DNA of 64,000 bases from PLA3 sp964592235 (lineage in GTDB: Bacteria > Planctomycetota > Phycisphaerae > UBA1845 > UTPLA1). Below the pieces are notes generated by a model. The model was not told the DNA's origin, did not search any database, and saw only the letters and a program-made list of their open reading frames with translations. The stretch spans positions 62,001-126,000 of the forward strand of contig CAZQCF010000002.1 in assembly GCA_964592235.1 (NCBI GenBank), in the 5' to 3' direction. Made by a program: the position numbers and the translations under genes. Below are positions 8,420 to 18,300 of the stretch, one piece after another. Each line of letters starts with the position of its first letter. Position 1 is the stretch's first letter.

Positions 8420-8845
8420 TCACTGCGTCTGCACTTCCAACACCCGGCGATAGCTGCTCCACGGCGCCTGACTGGTAACGGGTCGGCCGATGGCGCGGTA
8501 CGTCGCCGGACTCAAACCGATCCGAGTGACGACAACCTTCCCTGTCGCCAAGGTCGGATCGTCCGAATCGTTTCCGTTGTCTGATATCGTCCCAATCGTG
8601 CCGTCGCTGTCGATATCCGTGGGTGGCGATGCGTTCAGTTCCGCTAACGCCATTTCGATGCCCCCCTCGGCCGCATAGAACGCGGCGGTGCTATAAAAAT
8701 ACCCCGTGGAGGCGTGATTCGACGTACCGGTCAACTGAAACACCCACAGAGTGAGGCTGCCCAGGACGAGCATGGCGGTGACGAAGCTTAGAATGGCGAC
8801 CCCTCGCCTGTTCGCCCCGGAATTTCTGCATTGGTTATGGGTCAC
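8420..8845 (-). CDS. short GspK/PilX-like minor pseudopilin
   Basis: The 141-residue prepilin-like protein has a prepilin-type site RRG|VAILSF followed by a hydrophobic helix. It lacks the Glu at mature position 5, which is characteristic of GspK. Downstream is AAFYAAEGGIEMALAEL, a helix typical of GspK/PilX. GspK is usually near 300 residues, so the large alpha domain is absent. A GTG start overlapping the gspJ end by 11 nt is used, with GAGG 6 nt upstream. It would cap the pseudopilus tip together with GspI and GspJ. Confidence 0.72.
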   Translation of the reverse strand: MTHNQCRNSGANRRGVAILSFVTAMLVLGSLTLWVFQLTGTSNHASTGYFYSTAAFYAAEGGIEMALAELNASPPTDIDSDGTIGTISDNGNDSDDPTLATGKVVVTRIGLSPATYRAIGRPVTSQAPWSSYRRVLEVQTQ

Positions 8846-9449
8846 TCATCACCTCGTTCATGAAGTTGCGGAGGTAAACGGTCGTGCGGACGTTGGCCGT
8901 CTGGGTTCCGCGCGTCAGCGCCAGCGTAATCTGCACCTGCCGAATGTCCTCGCGATTGGCCTGCGACAACGGGAAGGAACTCATCGCTGATCCGAGGCGA
9001 TTCGCATACGCGAGGGCGAAGCTCGAAACGTCGCGCACCAGCACATGCCAGCTTATGCCGTTGTCGATCGTCATCTCGAGGGTGGAGCCGGACTGCCGGA
9101 ATCCGTAGCTGCCAAATCGCAATTCAGTCGCCGTGGCCGTCGATACTTGCGCGTTGCCGAGCAGGCACGGCGTCGGATTGCCCGGGCACTCGTCCTGCTC
9201 GACCTCGCGGACATGCCGCACGATCTTCTCGAGGGCGGCCGCGGCGATTTCGTGCAATTCCGCCCGCGCCGACAGTTCCACCCGCTGGGACGATGCATTC
9301 CACAGGATCATGCCGGCCGATCCGCTGATGACCACACCGACGGCAATGCACACGATCAGTTCAATCAACGTGTAACCGCGGCGCGCCATCAAGCAGCCCG
9401 CACCCCGGTTTCTCGGGGCATTCATTCGAGAATGGAGTCGCCGGTTCAT
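8835..9449 (-). CDS. GspJ-like minor pseudopilin
   Basis: The 204-residue prepilin has a long basic leader ending in MARRG|YTLIELIVCI, with Glu at mature position 5, then a hydrophobic helix and a beta-rich C-terminal domain with two Cys (DECPGNPTPC). The start at 9449 makes an ATGA overlap with the gspI stop. Length and position agree with GspJ. Confidence 0.75.
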   Translation of the reverse strand: MNRRLHSRMNAPRNRGAGCLMARRGYTLIELIVCIAVGVVISGSAGMILWNASSQRVELSARAELHEIAAAALEKIVRHVREVEQDECPGNPTPCLLGNAQVSTATATELRFGSYGFRQSGSTLEMTIDNGISWHVLVRDVSSFALAYANRLGSAMSSFPLSQANREDIRQVQITLALTRGTQTANVRTTVYLRNFMNEVMSDP

Positions 9450-9871
9450 GGCACGAACTCCGCAAAAACGCGCTCGATCACCAGCGACCGTGTGCCGCCC
9501 TGCCACGTTACCGTCACCCGTACCTTCTTGTAGCCCTGATCCGACCCGGTTGGAGTGAGATTGGAATCCACGAGCGAAACCGTCACGCTGCGGGAGAAAT
9601 CAGAGAAGCCCGTCACCGGTGATTCCGCCGGGAAGTTGGCCTCGGTGATTTGTGAATACCCGTCGGTCCCGCGATAGCGCCGGGCGACCATCTGCTCCAT
9701 CCGTTCAATCGCGAGAAAGCCCGCGACCGTGTTCGCCGCGGGCTCCATCGATTGACGGGAGGCATCCGCGAACGCACCCACCAGGGGAGGCAGCGCGATG
9801 CCGAGAATGACCATGCAAATGGCCAGTTCGATGACCGTCGCGCCGCGCCGTCGCTGGATTCGCCTGGTCAT
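9446..9871 (-). CDS. GspI-like minor pseudopilin
   Basis: The 141-residue protein has a prepilin leader RRRG|ATVIELAI, with Glu at mature position 5, a hydrophobic N-terminal helix, and a small C-terminal beta domain ending VTVTWQGGTRSLVIE. It overlaps the gspH end by ATGA and gspJ by the same arrangement. GspI is typically the shortest minor pseudopilin, as here. Confidence 0.75.
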   Translation of the reverse strand: MTRRIQRRRGATVIELAICMVILGIALPPLVGAFADASRQSMEPAANTVAGFLAIERMEQMVARRYRGTDGYSQITEANFPAESPVTGFSDFSRSVTVSLVDSNLTPTGSDQGYKKVRVTVTWQGGTRSLVIERVFAEFVP

Positions 9872-10386
9872 TGAATCTCCACCAGCCCCGTCACCGGTTG
9901 AATGACAATGGTTCCGCCGCTCGACAAGACGACCTGGCCCGCGGTGGTCAGCGCGGCGCTCGCCGCGTCGTAGGGCTGGCCGAAACTGTCAAACTCCAGC
10001 TCCGCCGCGCTGTTGATGTTTACCGATGTTATGGTGACGCCGGCAAAGGGGCCGGCATTGAGCGAGATCGCCGAAGTGGATTGGTCCGCGGGGTGGCTGA
10101 CGGCGACGCGATTCGCTTTACCGGGATTGTCGCGGTCTTCAATGAAGAGTTGATACGTCTGACTCGACGTGGTAAACACAATCCACGTTCGCAGGCCCGA
10201 GCTAAGCGCCATTCGCTGCATGTAGCGTAGGTCCGACGCCAGACGCGATGCAGCCGCACCGCCGCGCACCGCTGTCATGTACGTCAGCACCGGTCCGGCC
10301 GACGCGATCGAGAGAATCCCGAGGATGACCACGACCGTGACAAGCTCCACGACCGTGAAGCCCCTGACTCTTCGCAGCCTCGTCAT
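9868..10386 (-). CDS. GspH-like minor pseudopilin
   Basis: The 172-residue prepilin has the processing site RVRG|FTVVELVTVVVILG and a C-terminal beta domain with the GspH/FimT look (SRLASDLRYMQRMALSSG). The ATG at 10386 is selected because GGAG lies 7 nt upstream. A longer in-frame start would lie right beside the terminator U-tract and has no ribosome-binding site. It is the first gene after the gspG terminator, so its level should depend on read-through or an extra promoter. Confidence 0.78.
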   Translation of the reverse strand: MTRLRRVRGFTVVELVTVVVILGILSIASAGPVLTYMTAVRGGAAASRLASDLRYMQRMALSSGLRTWIVFTTSSQTYQLFIEDRDNPGKANRVAVSHPADQSTSAISLNAGPFAGVTITSVNINSAAELEFDSFGQPYDAASAALTTAGQVVLSSGGTIVIQPVTGLVEIQ

Positions 10387-10436
10387 CGCCCGACTCCGAT
10401 ACAAAGCCTCATCCATCGGAGGCATCGTTGATGCAC

Positions 10437-10471
10437 AAAAAAAGGCCCCGGCCGCGAGTCGGCCGAGGCCC
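10437..10471 (-). terminator. intrinsic terminator downstream of gspG
   Basis: On the minus strand a 12-bp GC-rich stem (two G.U pairs) with a 5-nt loop occupies 10471-10460 and 10454-10443. Seven T residues follow at once. It sits 53 nt after the gspG stop and before gspH. The shape is a textbook rho-independent terminator. Confidence 0.85.
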
Positions 10472-10524
10472 TGTTACTCACAAGAGACCTTTCCCCCCGG
10501 AAAGCGTCCGACTTGCATGTCTGC

Positions 10525-10968
10525 TTAGTACGAATTCTCGCCGATACCCGACGTATTCGTGTTCGCCCAGACCTGGCCGTTGGTCGGGTTGTAGCACCAA
10601 CCGCCTGCTGTGCCGGTGACCGTTCCCTTAGTCACGCCGGTGCCGTCGACGATGTTGTTCTTGGTGCTGTCGCTGTCAAACGGATTGTCGGGAACCGTAT
10701 CGATCAACACCGTTCCGACCGTGCCCAACTGCGTGATCGTGGGATAGGCCGGCGTGCCTCCGCCCACGGCCGATTTCGCGTAAAAGTTCGCGACGGCCGC
10801 GCGCATCGCGCCGAGCGAGCCTTTGCAGGCCGCAGTCTTGGCGTCGTTGCGATAGTCAAGGTACACGGGCAGCGCGACGGCAGACAGAATGCCGAGGATG
10901 ACAATGACCGTGACCAGTTCGATCAGCGTGAAACCGCGTCGACCACGAGCATGAGACTTCTGAAACAT
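10525..10968 (-). CDS. gspG: major pseudopilin GspG
   Basis: The 147-residue protein has a short basic leader, the cleavage site GRRG|FTLIELVTVIVILG with Glu at mature position 5, and the conserved ALPVYLDYRNDA helix end. A C-terminal domain with VPDNPFDSDS and GGWCYNPTNG resembles the GspG calcium-site region and C-terminal beta hairpin. AAAGGAG lies 8 nt before the ATG. The gene is bracketed by a hairpin in its leader and the terminator after its stop, which would favour an abundant separate transcript, as expected for the main pseudopilus subunit. Confidence 0.85.
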   Translation of the reverse strand: MFQKSHARGRRGFTLIELVTVIVILGILSAVALPVYLDYRNDAKTAACKGSLGAMRAAVANFYAKSAVGGGTPAYPTITQLGTVGTVLIDTVPDNPFDSDSTKNNIVDGTGVTKGTVTGTAGGWCYNPTNGQVWANTNTSGIGENSY

Positions 10969-10994
10969 CGAACGAACTCCTTTCAGGCCTTTTC

Positions 10995-11016
10995 AGGCGG
11001 CCTTGCGCGGCCGCTT
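10995..11016 (-). other. hairpin in the gspF-gspG gap
   Basis: GCGGCC (10997-11002) and GGCCGC (11009-11014) form a stem around TTGCGC; one A-T and one G.T pair extend it to about 8 bp. It lies in the leader 27 nt upstream of gspG and has no U-tract. A transcript-stabilising or processing hairpin is plausible. Confidence 0.45.
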
Positions 11017-11041
11017 ACTTACACCACGATCGCCGGCGGTC

Positions 11042-12292
11042 TTAGGCCGTCCCGACGATCTTGAGCAACTTCCACATCGGCAAAAAGATGGCCAGCGCAA
11101 AGAAAAGAACCACCGAAGCCAGCCCCGTTACCAGGATTGGCTCGACAAGGGTCGATAATAGCTTGACGCTCCGTGCGGTCTGGGTCGCATAATACTTCTT
11201 GAGGTACGAGAAGATCTGGTCCGTCCGGCCGGCTTGTTCTCCGATGGCCAGCATCCGCTTCACCAGCGGCGTCAGCCACTTGGCCTGCGAGAAGGCCTCG
11301 GTCAGCGACCGCCCTCCCTCCACGTCGCGCATCATCGCCCGCACATCCCGCTTGAGCGACGCGTTCGTCATGCTGTCGGCGGTCACACGAAGCGATTGCG
11401 TGATCGGAAGGGCCGCGCGCATCAGCAGATCAAGCAGCTCAATGAATCGCACCATGTAGACGCCCAGCAGCAGGTTGCCGAACACCGGTACCCGAAGCAG
11501 ACGCTCATCAAGAAACGCGCGGACAATCGAAAGGCGAGCAGCCCGGCGAATCAGGACGTAAAGCCCGACAATACCCGCCATCACCCAGAGGTAGTGATGA
11601 GTCACCGCACCACTCGCCGCCAGCAGAATGCGCGTGGGCAGCGGCAGTTTGCCGTTGAACTTCTCGAACATCGTGGCAAACTGCGGGACAACAAACACGA
11701 GCATCATCGCCGTCGCGAGCACCAGCGCTGCGACGACGAGCGCCGGGTACAGCAGGGCACTCTTGATCTGTCCGCGCGTTTCCTGCTCTTGCTCCTGATA
11801 CCGCGCCAGCGCCAGAAGCACTTCGGGCACTTTACCAGCCACTTCACCCGCTGCCACGGTTTTGACAAAGATCGGCGGGAACAACGTCGGCTCGGCATCC
11901 ATCGCATCCGCGAGAGATCGCCCACCTTCGATCCGGCCGGCGATCCGCGCGATCGCCGATCGAAGCTCCGGGTGCGCGGTCTGTTCACCGACCGCTTTCA
12001 GCCCACTGATGATCGGAATGCCGCTTTCCACCACGGCCGCCAGCTGGTGCGTGAAGTCCAGCACAGCGCGCCGCGCCCCGCGGCCTCTGCCCGTTCGACC
12101 GAATCGCGCGCGGCCTTGCATCGGCGCGGCGCCCGAAGCGCGCCCCTTGCCCGCGGCAGCCGGTGTCACACAGATCGGCGTCTTGCCGGCGCTTTCCACC
12201 TGCGCCACCGCTGCGCGCTCCGACGCCGCTTCCAAGCGCTGCGAACCAATCCGCCCGTTGGCGTCGGCGAATTGAACATCGTATTGCGGCAT
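11042..12292 (-). CDS. gspF: inner-membrane platform protein GspF/PilC
   Basis: The 416-residue protein has an N-terminal cytoplasmic region and the duplicated GspF domain: FTHQLAAVVESGIPI and MVRFIELLDLLMRAALPI, each followed by an EGGRSL motif. Three membrane segments lie near 190-215, 245-265 and 385-410. It recruits the GspE ATPase and couples it to pseudopilus growth. GGAG lies 8 nt before the ATG at 12292; the gap from gspE is 61 nt. An Arg/Gly-rich linker (about residues 55-85) separates the N-terminus from the first GspF domain. Confidence 0.9.
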   Translation of the reverse strand: MPQYDVQFADANGRIGSQRLEAASERAAVAQVESAGKTPICVTPAAAGKGRASGAAPMQGRARFGRTGRGRGARRAVLDFTHQLAAVVESGIPIISGLKAVGEQTAHPELRSAIARIAGRIEGGRSLADAMDAEPTLFPPIFVKTVAAGEVAGKVPEVLLALARYQEQEQETRGQIKSALLYPALVVAALVLATAMMLVFVVPQFATMFEKFNGKLPLPTRILLAASGAVTHHYLWVMAGIVGLYVLIRRAARLSIVRAFLDERLLRVPVFGNLLLGVYMVRFIELLDLLMRAALPITQSLRVTADSMTNASLKRDVRAMMRDVEGGRSLTEAFSQAKWLTPLVKRMLAIGEQAGRTDQIFSYLKKYYATQTARSVKLLSTLVEPILVTGLASVVLFFALAIFLPMWKLLKIVGTA

Positions 12293-12353
12293 GGGTGTTA
12301 CTCCCCGCGGCTGTTTCCATTCCCTCGCACGCCGAAGCGGGCCTGACAGCGCG

Positions 12354-14024
12354 TCAAGCACGACCAGCGACGCGCGCGATCTCCTCGACCGTCGTCAAGC
12401 CGGCGCGTACTTTCTCGACGCCGTCCTGCACCATGAACTGCATGCCCCCGGCCCGCGCGGCGGCGCGAATGGCCTCGCTGCTTTCGCCCCGCACGATCAT
12501 CTCGGCGAACGTTTCATTCAGTTCAAAAAGCTCATACAGGCCGACGCGCCCCACATACCCGCTCCCCACACAGCGACGGCACCCCTTTCCTCGCATCGGC
12601 TCGAAATCCAGCTTGGCAGCTGAATCCAGCCCGATCGCGCGCAATAGGAATTCCGGCGGGCTTTCCGGCGCTTTGCACTCCGGGCACACGCGTCGACAAA
12701 GCCGCTGCGCCAGCACCGCGAGCAGCGATGACGAGATCAGGTATTCCGGCACCCCGAGGTCACGAAGTCGCGCGATCGCGCTGATCGAGTCGTTCGTATG
12801 AACCGTGCTCAAGAGCAAGTGACCGGTCAATGCGGCCTGCACCGCGATCTGCGCCGTCTCGCGGTCGCGAATCTCGCCGACCATGATCACGTCCGGGTCC
12901 TGCCGCAGGACAGACCGCAAGCCGTTGGCAAATGTGAGATCGGCCTCGGCGTTGACCTGCACCTGCCGGATGCGGCTGTTGCGGTACTCGACCGGGTCTT
13001 CAATCGCGATGATGTTTTTCTGCGGGCATACGATGCTCTTGATCCCGGCATACAACGTCGTGGATTTTCCCGATCCAGTCGGGCCGGATACCAGGATCAT
13101 CCCGTGCGCATTGGAGATGACCGCTCGAAACCGGGAGAGCACCCGCTGCGGCATGCCCAGATCATTCAGCGTCACCGAGTCTGACTCGTTGCGCAGGATT
13201 CGCAGTACCACCGCCTCGCCGAACACCGACGGCAAGATCGACACGCGGATCACGACTTCATGTTCGCCGTTTCGATGATGAAACGCGCCATCCTGCGGCG
13301 TGCGCGTCCTGGAGATATCCAGTTTGGCGATCACTTTGATGCGCGAGACGAGGGCGCGGTGGAGCGCCAACGGTGGCGCCGCGATTTCCCGCAACACGCC
13401 GTCCACTCGCACGCGAATGCGCAGTTCGTGCTCGGCCGGCTCGATATGAATATCCGAGGCACTCTGTCGAACCGCCTCGTTGATCAGGTTTTCGACGAGC
13501 CGAATGACCGGTTGACTGTCGTCCAGCGCCGCGGCGTCGGAAATCTCCGACAGCGAATCCGCGACCGACGATTCCTCGATGTACCGGCTCGTGCCGTAGG
13601 CCCGCTCGATCAAGCCCAGCAGCTCCGTCTCGCCTGCAAGGACGACATCGACTTCCTGCCGCGTCAGGCGGCGGACCTGATCAATCGCGGTCAGATCGTT
13701 TGGATCCTTGATACCGAGCGTGATGACGCCGTCGCACTGAAACAGCGGAAACATCACGTGCCGCCGGGCCAGTTCCTCGCTCACCAGCGACGCGTTGGCC
13801 AGTGCGGGAAGGAAGTCCGCGACGTTGCAGTAGGTGACGCCCTGTCGCATCGCGCGGAGAGAGGCCAGATGCGTATCCGAAAGCCGATGCGACTTGCGAA
13901 GTACCGTCTCCAGATCAACCTCGGCCTTCAGCGCCTGGTTGTACGCCGCTTCCACGTCCGCCGGCGGAAGAATGCCGTCGCGCAAAAGTTGGTCACGAAG
14001 TTCGTCGTTGGTGTTAGCGAGCAC
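12354..14024 (-). CDS. gspE: assembly ATPase GspE/PilB
   Basis: The 556-residue hexameric ATPase powers pseudopilus assembly. The N-terminal N1E-like region binds the inner-membrane partner. The core has SDIHIEP, Walker A GPTGSGKST, Walker B-like DPDVIMVGEIRD, a His-box (HTND), and a zinc-binding pair CPEC/CRRC near the C-terminus. The GTG at 14024 is favoured because GGAGG (14035-14031) lies 6 nt upstream; a more distal ATG lacks a ribosome-binding site. The gene overlaps the PilZ gene by 11 nt. Confidence 0.92.
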   Translation of the reverse strand: MLANTNDELRDQLLRDGILPPADVEAAYNQALKAEVDLETVLRKSHRLSDTHLASLRAMRQGVTYCNVADFLPALANASLVSEELARRHVMFPLFQCDGVITLGIKDPNDLTAIDQVRRLTRQEVDVVLAGETELLGLIERAYGTSRYIEESSVADSLSEISDAAALDDSQPVIRLVENLINEAVRQSASDIHIEPAEHELRIRVRVDGVLREIAAPPLALHRALVSRIKVIAKLDISRTRTPQDGAFHHRNGEHEVVIRVSILPSVFGEAVVLRILRNESDSVTLNDLGMPQRVLSRFRAVISNAHGMILVSGPTGSGKSTTLYAGIKSIVCPQKNIIAIEDPVEYRNSRIRQVQVNAEADLTFANGLRSVLRQDPDVIMVGEIRDRETAQIAVQAALTGHLLLSTVHTNDSISAIARLRDLGVPEYLISSSLLAVLAQRLCRRVCPECKAPESPPEFLLRAIGLDSAAKLDFEPMRGKGCRRCVGSGYVGRVGLYELFELNETFAEMIVRGESSEAIRAAARAGGMQFMVQDGVEKVRAGLTTVEEIARVAGRA

Positions 14025-14448
14025 CGGCAGCCTCCAACTGGCTAATTGGCGGCGCCGCTCGAAGCTCTGTCGCGATCCGCACGAACATCTGCTCGTCGGA
14101 TCCGGTCGGATCAATGAACTGCATGCCTACGTGATACGTCGGCTTGTAGTCTGCGAGCGAACACCGCCGCACAATCGCACGCACCGTGATATCGCCCAAC
14201 GACCTTCCATCCTGGGCCTTCACATCGAGGATCGTGACGGCCAATCGAAGATTCCGCGGGATGAAGAAGCACGAGTGCAATGCAATGCCCCCCGCGCTCA
14301 CATCGACGATGGCTAGATCGTCCGAGAACCCGGAATAGCTCAACCGAAACTGCTCGGCCTGATCGGGATGAGGTTCAATCCGCGCATGGAGCTGGGTCGC
14401 GTGGCGCTGGAATTGCCGCGCGCCGGCGCTAATCGGGTCGTGGCTCAT
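14014..14448 (-). CDS. PilZ-domain c-di-GMP receptor
   Basis: The 144-residue single-domain protein carries both PilZ ligand motifs: RxxxR at residues 11-15 (RQFQR) and DxSxxG at 49-54 (DVSAGG), followed by a beta barrel ending in YHVGMQFIDP. It should bind cyclic di-GMP. It is the first gene of the secretion/pilus operon and overlaps gspE, so it may tune the assembly ATPase; that link is inference from position. Confidence 0.82.
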   Translation of the reverse strand: MSHDPISAGARQFQRHATQLHARIEPHPDQAEQFRLSYSGFSDDLAIVDVSAGGIALHSCFFIPRNLRLAVTILDVKAQDGRSLGDITVRAIVRRCSLADYKPTYHVGMQFIDPTGSDEQMFVRIATELRAAPPISQLEAAGAR

Positions 14449-14500
14449 GGCATGGGCCTATCGGCTCATGCGTTTGAACAATTCAATTCGCAGCGAGCGA

Positions 14501-15316
14501 TCAGGCGATATGGGACGCAGGCATGGACGCAGCCTCCACACAATTTGACAGTCGCCCGATTGATTCGACTTCCACTTCGATGACATCCCCCGGCCGTAGG
14601 AATACCGGCGGCATGCGCGCCGCGCCGACGCCCGGCGGCGTCCCGGTGAGGATCACCGTGCCCGGCAGCAGCCGAAACTGGTGTGACAGGTAACTGACAA
14701 GAAACGGCACGGAGAAGATCATGTCCGAAGTGTTCCCCGATTGCATCGCTCGCCCATTCAGAAAAGACCGAACCGCCAGTCGCCCCGGGTCGAGGCTCCC
14801 GGCCGGCACAAGGTCCGGACCGAGCGGACAGAATGTGTCGAAGCTCTTTCCGCGAGCCCATTGCTTGTCGCGCCGCTTCTGGCAGTCGCGTGCCGAAACA
14901 TCATTCGCCGCGGTAAAGCCCAGCACGTACTCCATCGCCCGCGATTCCGGCACGTTGCGCGCCGGGCGACCGATGACGACCGCCAATTCCGCCTCGAAGT
15001 CCACTTCGTCCGGCGCCGACGCGGGAAGAATAATTGGCTCGTCCGGACCGATCACCGAGGTTGTCGCCTTGAGGAAAATCAACGGTTCCTTCTCCACCTC
15101 GGCGCTCATCTCCCGCGCGTGTTCCCCGTAGTTCCGGCCGATCGCAAAAATGTTGGGCGGATCCACCGGGGCGAGACGCGCCATCACTGGCACCGGCCGA
15201 TCAGCGATCTCGTATTCCGTATAAATATCGCCGATCACCGGATAAGCATGTTCCGCATCGGCCGGCCGCCCGTGGCGAACCTTTCCATCGCAATCCAGGA
15301 ATCGGATCAGGCGCAT
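14501..15316 (-). CDS. fumarylacetoacetate hydrolase family protein
   Basis: The 271-residue enzyme has the FAH catalytic domain: the ligand motif DFEAELAVVIG (two acidic residues for the divalent metal), FTAANDVSARD, KSFDTFCPLGP and the closing TGTPPGVG with a Pro-rich loop. The family includes 2-hydroxyhepta-2,4-diene-1,7-dioate isomerases, acylpyruvases and oxaloacetate decarboxylases; the substrate cannot be assigned. The ATG at 15316 is chosen because GAGAGGAG precedes it. Confidence 0.85.
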   Translation of the reverse strand: MRLIRFLDCDGKVRHGRPADAEHAYPVIGDIYTEYEIADRPVPVMARLAPVDPPNIFAIGRNYGEHAREMSAEVEKEPLIFLKATTSVIGPDEPIILPASAPDEVDFEAELAVVIGRPARNVPESRAMEYVLGFTAANDVSARDCQKRRDKQWARGKSFDTFCPLGPDLVPAGSLDPGRLAVRSFLNGRAMQSGNTSDMIFSVPFLVSYLSHQFRLLPGTVILTGTPPGVGAARMPPVFLRPGDVIEVEVESIGRLSNCVEAASMPASHIA

Positions 15317-15382
15317 GGCTCTCGCACTCCTCTCTCGCACCGGTACGCCGACGTAGGGCTTTCAGACCCCACGCGGCCGATT

Positions 15383-18300
15383 CTAGCCCTGCTGCGGAGA
15401 TGCCGCGAGCGCACGCGAAGTGCCCGGCTCATCTCTGACCGATGCAGGGGCCGGCTCAATCGAACCCTCACTGACCCCGGCCGACCCCGGTGAAGTCATT
15501 TCCAATGTGAGCGACGTGGCGAGATCGGAATTCGGCCGCAGCAATCGCCGCCCAAACAGCGCGCGGCTCAAGTGCGCGCGCGCCCCGAGGAAGAGCGACA
15601 ACACCGCCGGGACGACGATTAACGTGAATACCGTTGACACCAGGAGTCCCCCGAGTACGACTGCGCCCAAGCCGCGATAGAGCTCGGCGCCCGAACCGGG
15701 CCGAATCACTAGCGGCAACTGGCCGAAGAACGTCGTCATGACGGTCATGAGAATGGGCCGAAGGCGCGACTGCACCGACTCGACAATCGCGTCCTGTGCC
15801 GTGCGCCCGTAGCTCATGTAGTTGAGCGACTGATGCACGATCAGAATGCCGTTGTTCACCACAATGCCCAGCAATATCACGAAGCCGAGAATCGTCAGCA
15901 TGTCGAGCTGCTGCACGGCGAGCGAGGGATTCGACCACGTCCACTGATTGATCAGCGCCAGCCCGATGAATCCGCCGATGACGGCAAACGGAACCGTGAA
16001 GATGATGACGAAAGGATAGGCAAACGATTCGAACAGCCCCGCCATCAGCAGGTAGCAGATCAGGAATGACAGAAACAGCAACCACTTCAGCGCATCCCAG
16101 GTCGTGCGGAGCTTGTCGGCATTCCCGGCGAGGCTGACGGTGATACCTGGCTCAATTTTCATCTGCTGCATTCCGTAACCGGCGGCGGTTCGCATCGGGG
16201 CAACGATGTCCTCCTGAATGGTGTTGATGACGTCGGGAAGCGCCATGCCTTCGGGCGGGCGGATCGTCAGTTTCACCGAACGCTGCGTCTCGATGTGATT
16301 GATCTCCTGCGGCGCCGTCGTCCGATCGAGCCGGCACACCGACGACAGCGGCACGATTCGCCCGGAGGGCGTAAAGACCGGTGTCTCTGTAACCCGGCTT
16401 GTTGCGCCCCGCGCATGGTCCGGGTCGTCCAGCCCCGCGAACTTGATTGTCAGGTCGACGCTGTCGCCCCCCTCGCGATACTGCCCCACCACGCGCCCAT
16501 CGCCACACGCGCGGACGATCGATCCGATGTCCGCCACGTTCAGCCCCACCTCCCCGGCGCGCACGCGGTCCGGAATGAGCCGATCCTCTCGCCGGCCCAG
16601 CTGAAAGTTTCGAGGCGTCGACTCGGGCATGTTTCCGAACCGTTCCCGGCAAGCCATCGAGATGTTTCCCGCGGCGGCCGTCACCCGATCGAGATTGTCG
16701 CCGCGCACCTCGACCTCAACGGAATTGCTCTCGCCGAGATTGGTGAAAATCGACGTCTGAAAGAAAATGGCAAACGAATCCGGTACGGAGAAACCCGTGC
16801 TATTCAGAACGTTTAACAGCGGGCGTACGTTGTCGGGGTCTTTGCTGGAGCAACCCATGATGGCCTGCCCACCGAATGACACATAGAAGAAATTATCAAT
16901 GGGCGGCGGCGGCGTGCGCCACAGGGCAATGTCCCGGCGAAGCTCCCGGATGCGCGCCCGCGCTTCGGCCCGCTCGTTCCGATCGCTCTCCCCGTCCTTC
17001 AGGATCGCCTCTTTTGCCGTGATCTCCGCTTGTTTGCCGGGGACCACGAACTTCTCAACCATGTTTGACCAATCACTCAACAGCTTCGCATACGACTCCG
17101 ATCCCAGTTCCGACTCCCAAAAGGGACGGATGCCGATCTGTCCCTTCACCGGGTTACCTTCCTCAAGCGAGATTCCGATCTGGCGAAACTCATGCACGTT
17201 GTACCCCGGCGGCGTAATCAAGAACCCGAATATGAGATTCTGATTCCCAGACGGAAGGTAACTCGGCTCCGGCGCCAATCGCAGTGACAGCCACACCGAG
17301 GCGAGCGTCGCAACGACGACCACCGCAAGACGCCGCCCAACCCGCCGATTGATCCATCCAACAAGCCGCCCCAGCGAATGCGCCAACTGCCCCCCCTCTT
17401 CGCGCGCCTTCGCGCGGCTGGGGGTCAGATACCGCGCCGCCAGCGGAGGGATCACGGTCAGCGACACCACCAGCGACAGCAACACCGCTGCGGAAATGGC
17501 AATGGCGATATCCCGGAATAGCTGCCCCGCCTCTTCCTTGACGAAGATGATCGGTAGGAACACGATCGCCGTCGTCAACGAATTCGCCAGCACCGCACCC
17601 CACACTTCGGCCGCACCTTCGAGCGCCGCCTGCCCGCGCGGCTTGCCCATCTCCATGTGGCGGTAAATGTTCTCCAGGACGACGATCGCGTTGTCGACGA
17701 CCATGCCGACCGCGAAGGCGAGGCCGGCCAGCATCACGACGTTCACCGAGCGATTGGCAAGCGGAATGATCAGGAACGTTCCAATGACGGAAATCGGGAT
17801 GGCCAGCGCCACAATGCCCGTCGCGGACAAGCTCCGCAGAAAGAACAACAGTACAACGACAGCCAGCGCGCCGCCGAAGTAGATATTGTCCTTCACCAGC
17901 CCGATGGCCGAATGGATATACACCGTCTGGTCATAGACGTTTGTCAGTTCCAGATCGAGGCCGCGCGGCCCCAGCACATCACGGTTGACGCCGGCGACCG
18001 CCTCCCGCAGGCCCTCCATCGTCTCAATGACGTTCGCGTTCGTTTCGCGATAGGCCGCCAGCGCGATCACCTCGCGCCCCTTGCTGCGTACGAACTCGCG
18101 CTGCTTCTTGAAGTCGTCCCGTGCCTCGGCCACGTCGCCTACGCGAATGGGTCCGCCGGGGCCGGTCTTGATCACCGTCCGCCGCACCTCTTCCAGCGAT
18201 GTGAACTGCCCCATCGTGCGGAGGACAACATCCCGCTTGCCCTGCGCGCTGGCCCCCGCCGACACATTCGTGTTCTGACTCGTCAGCGCCTGCGCCAGCT

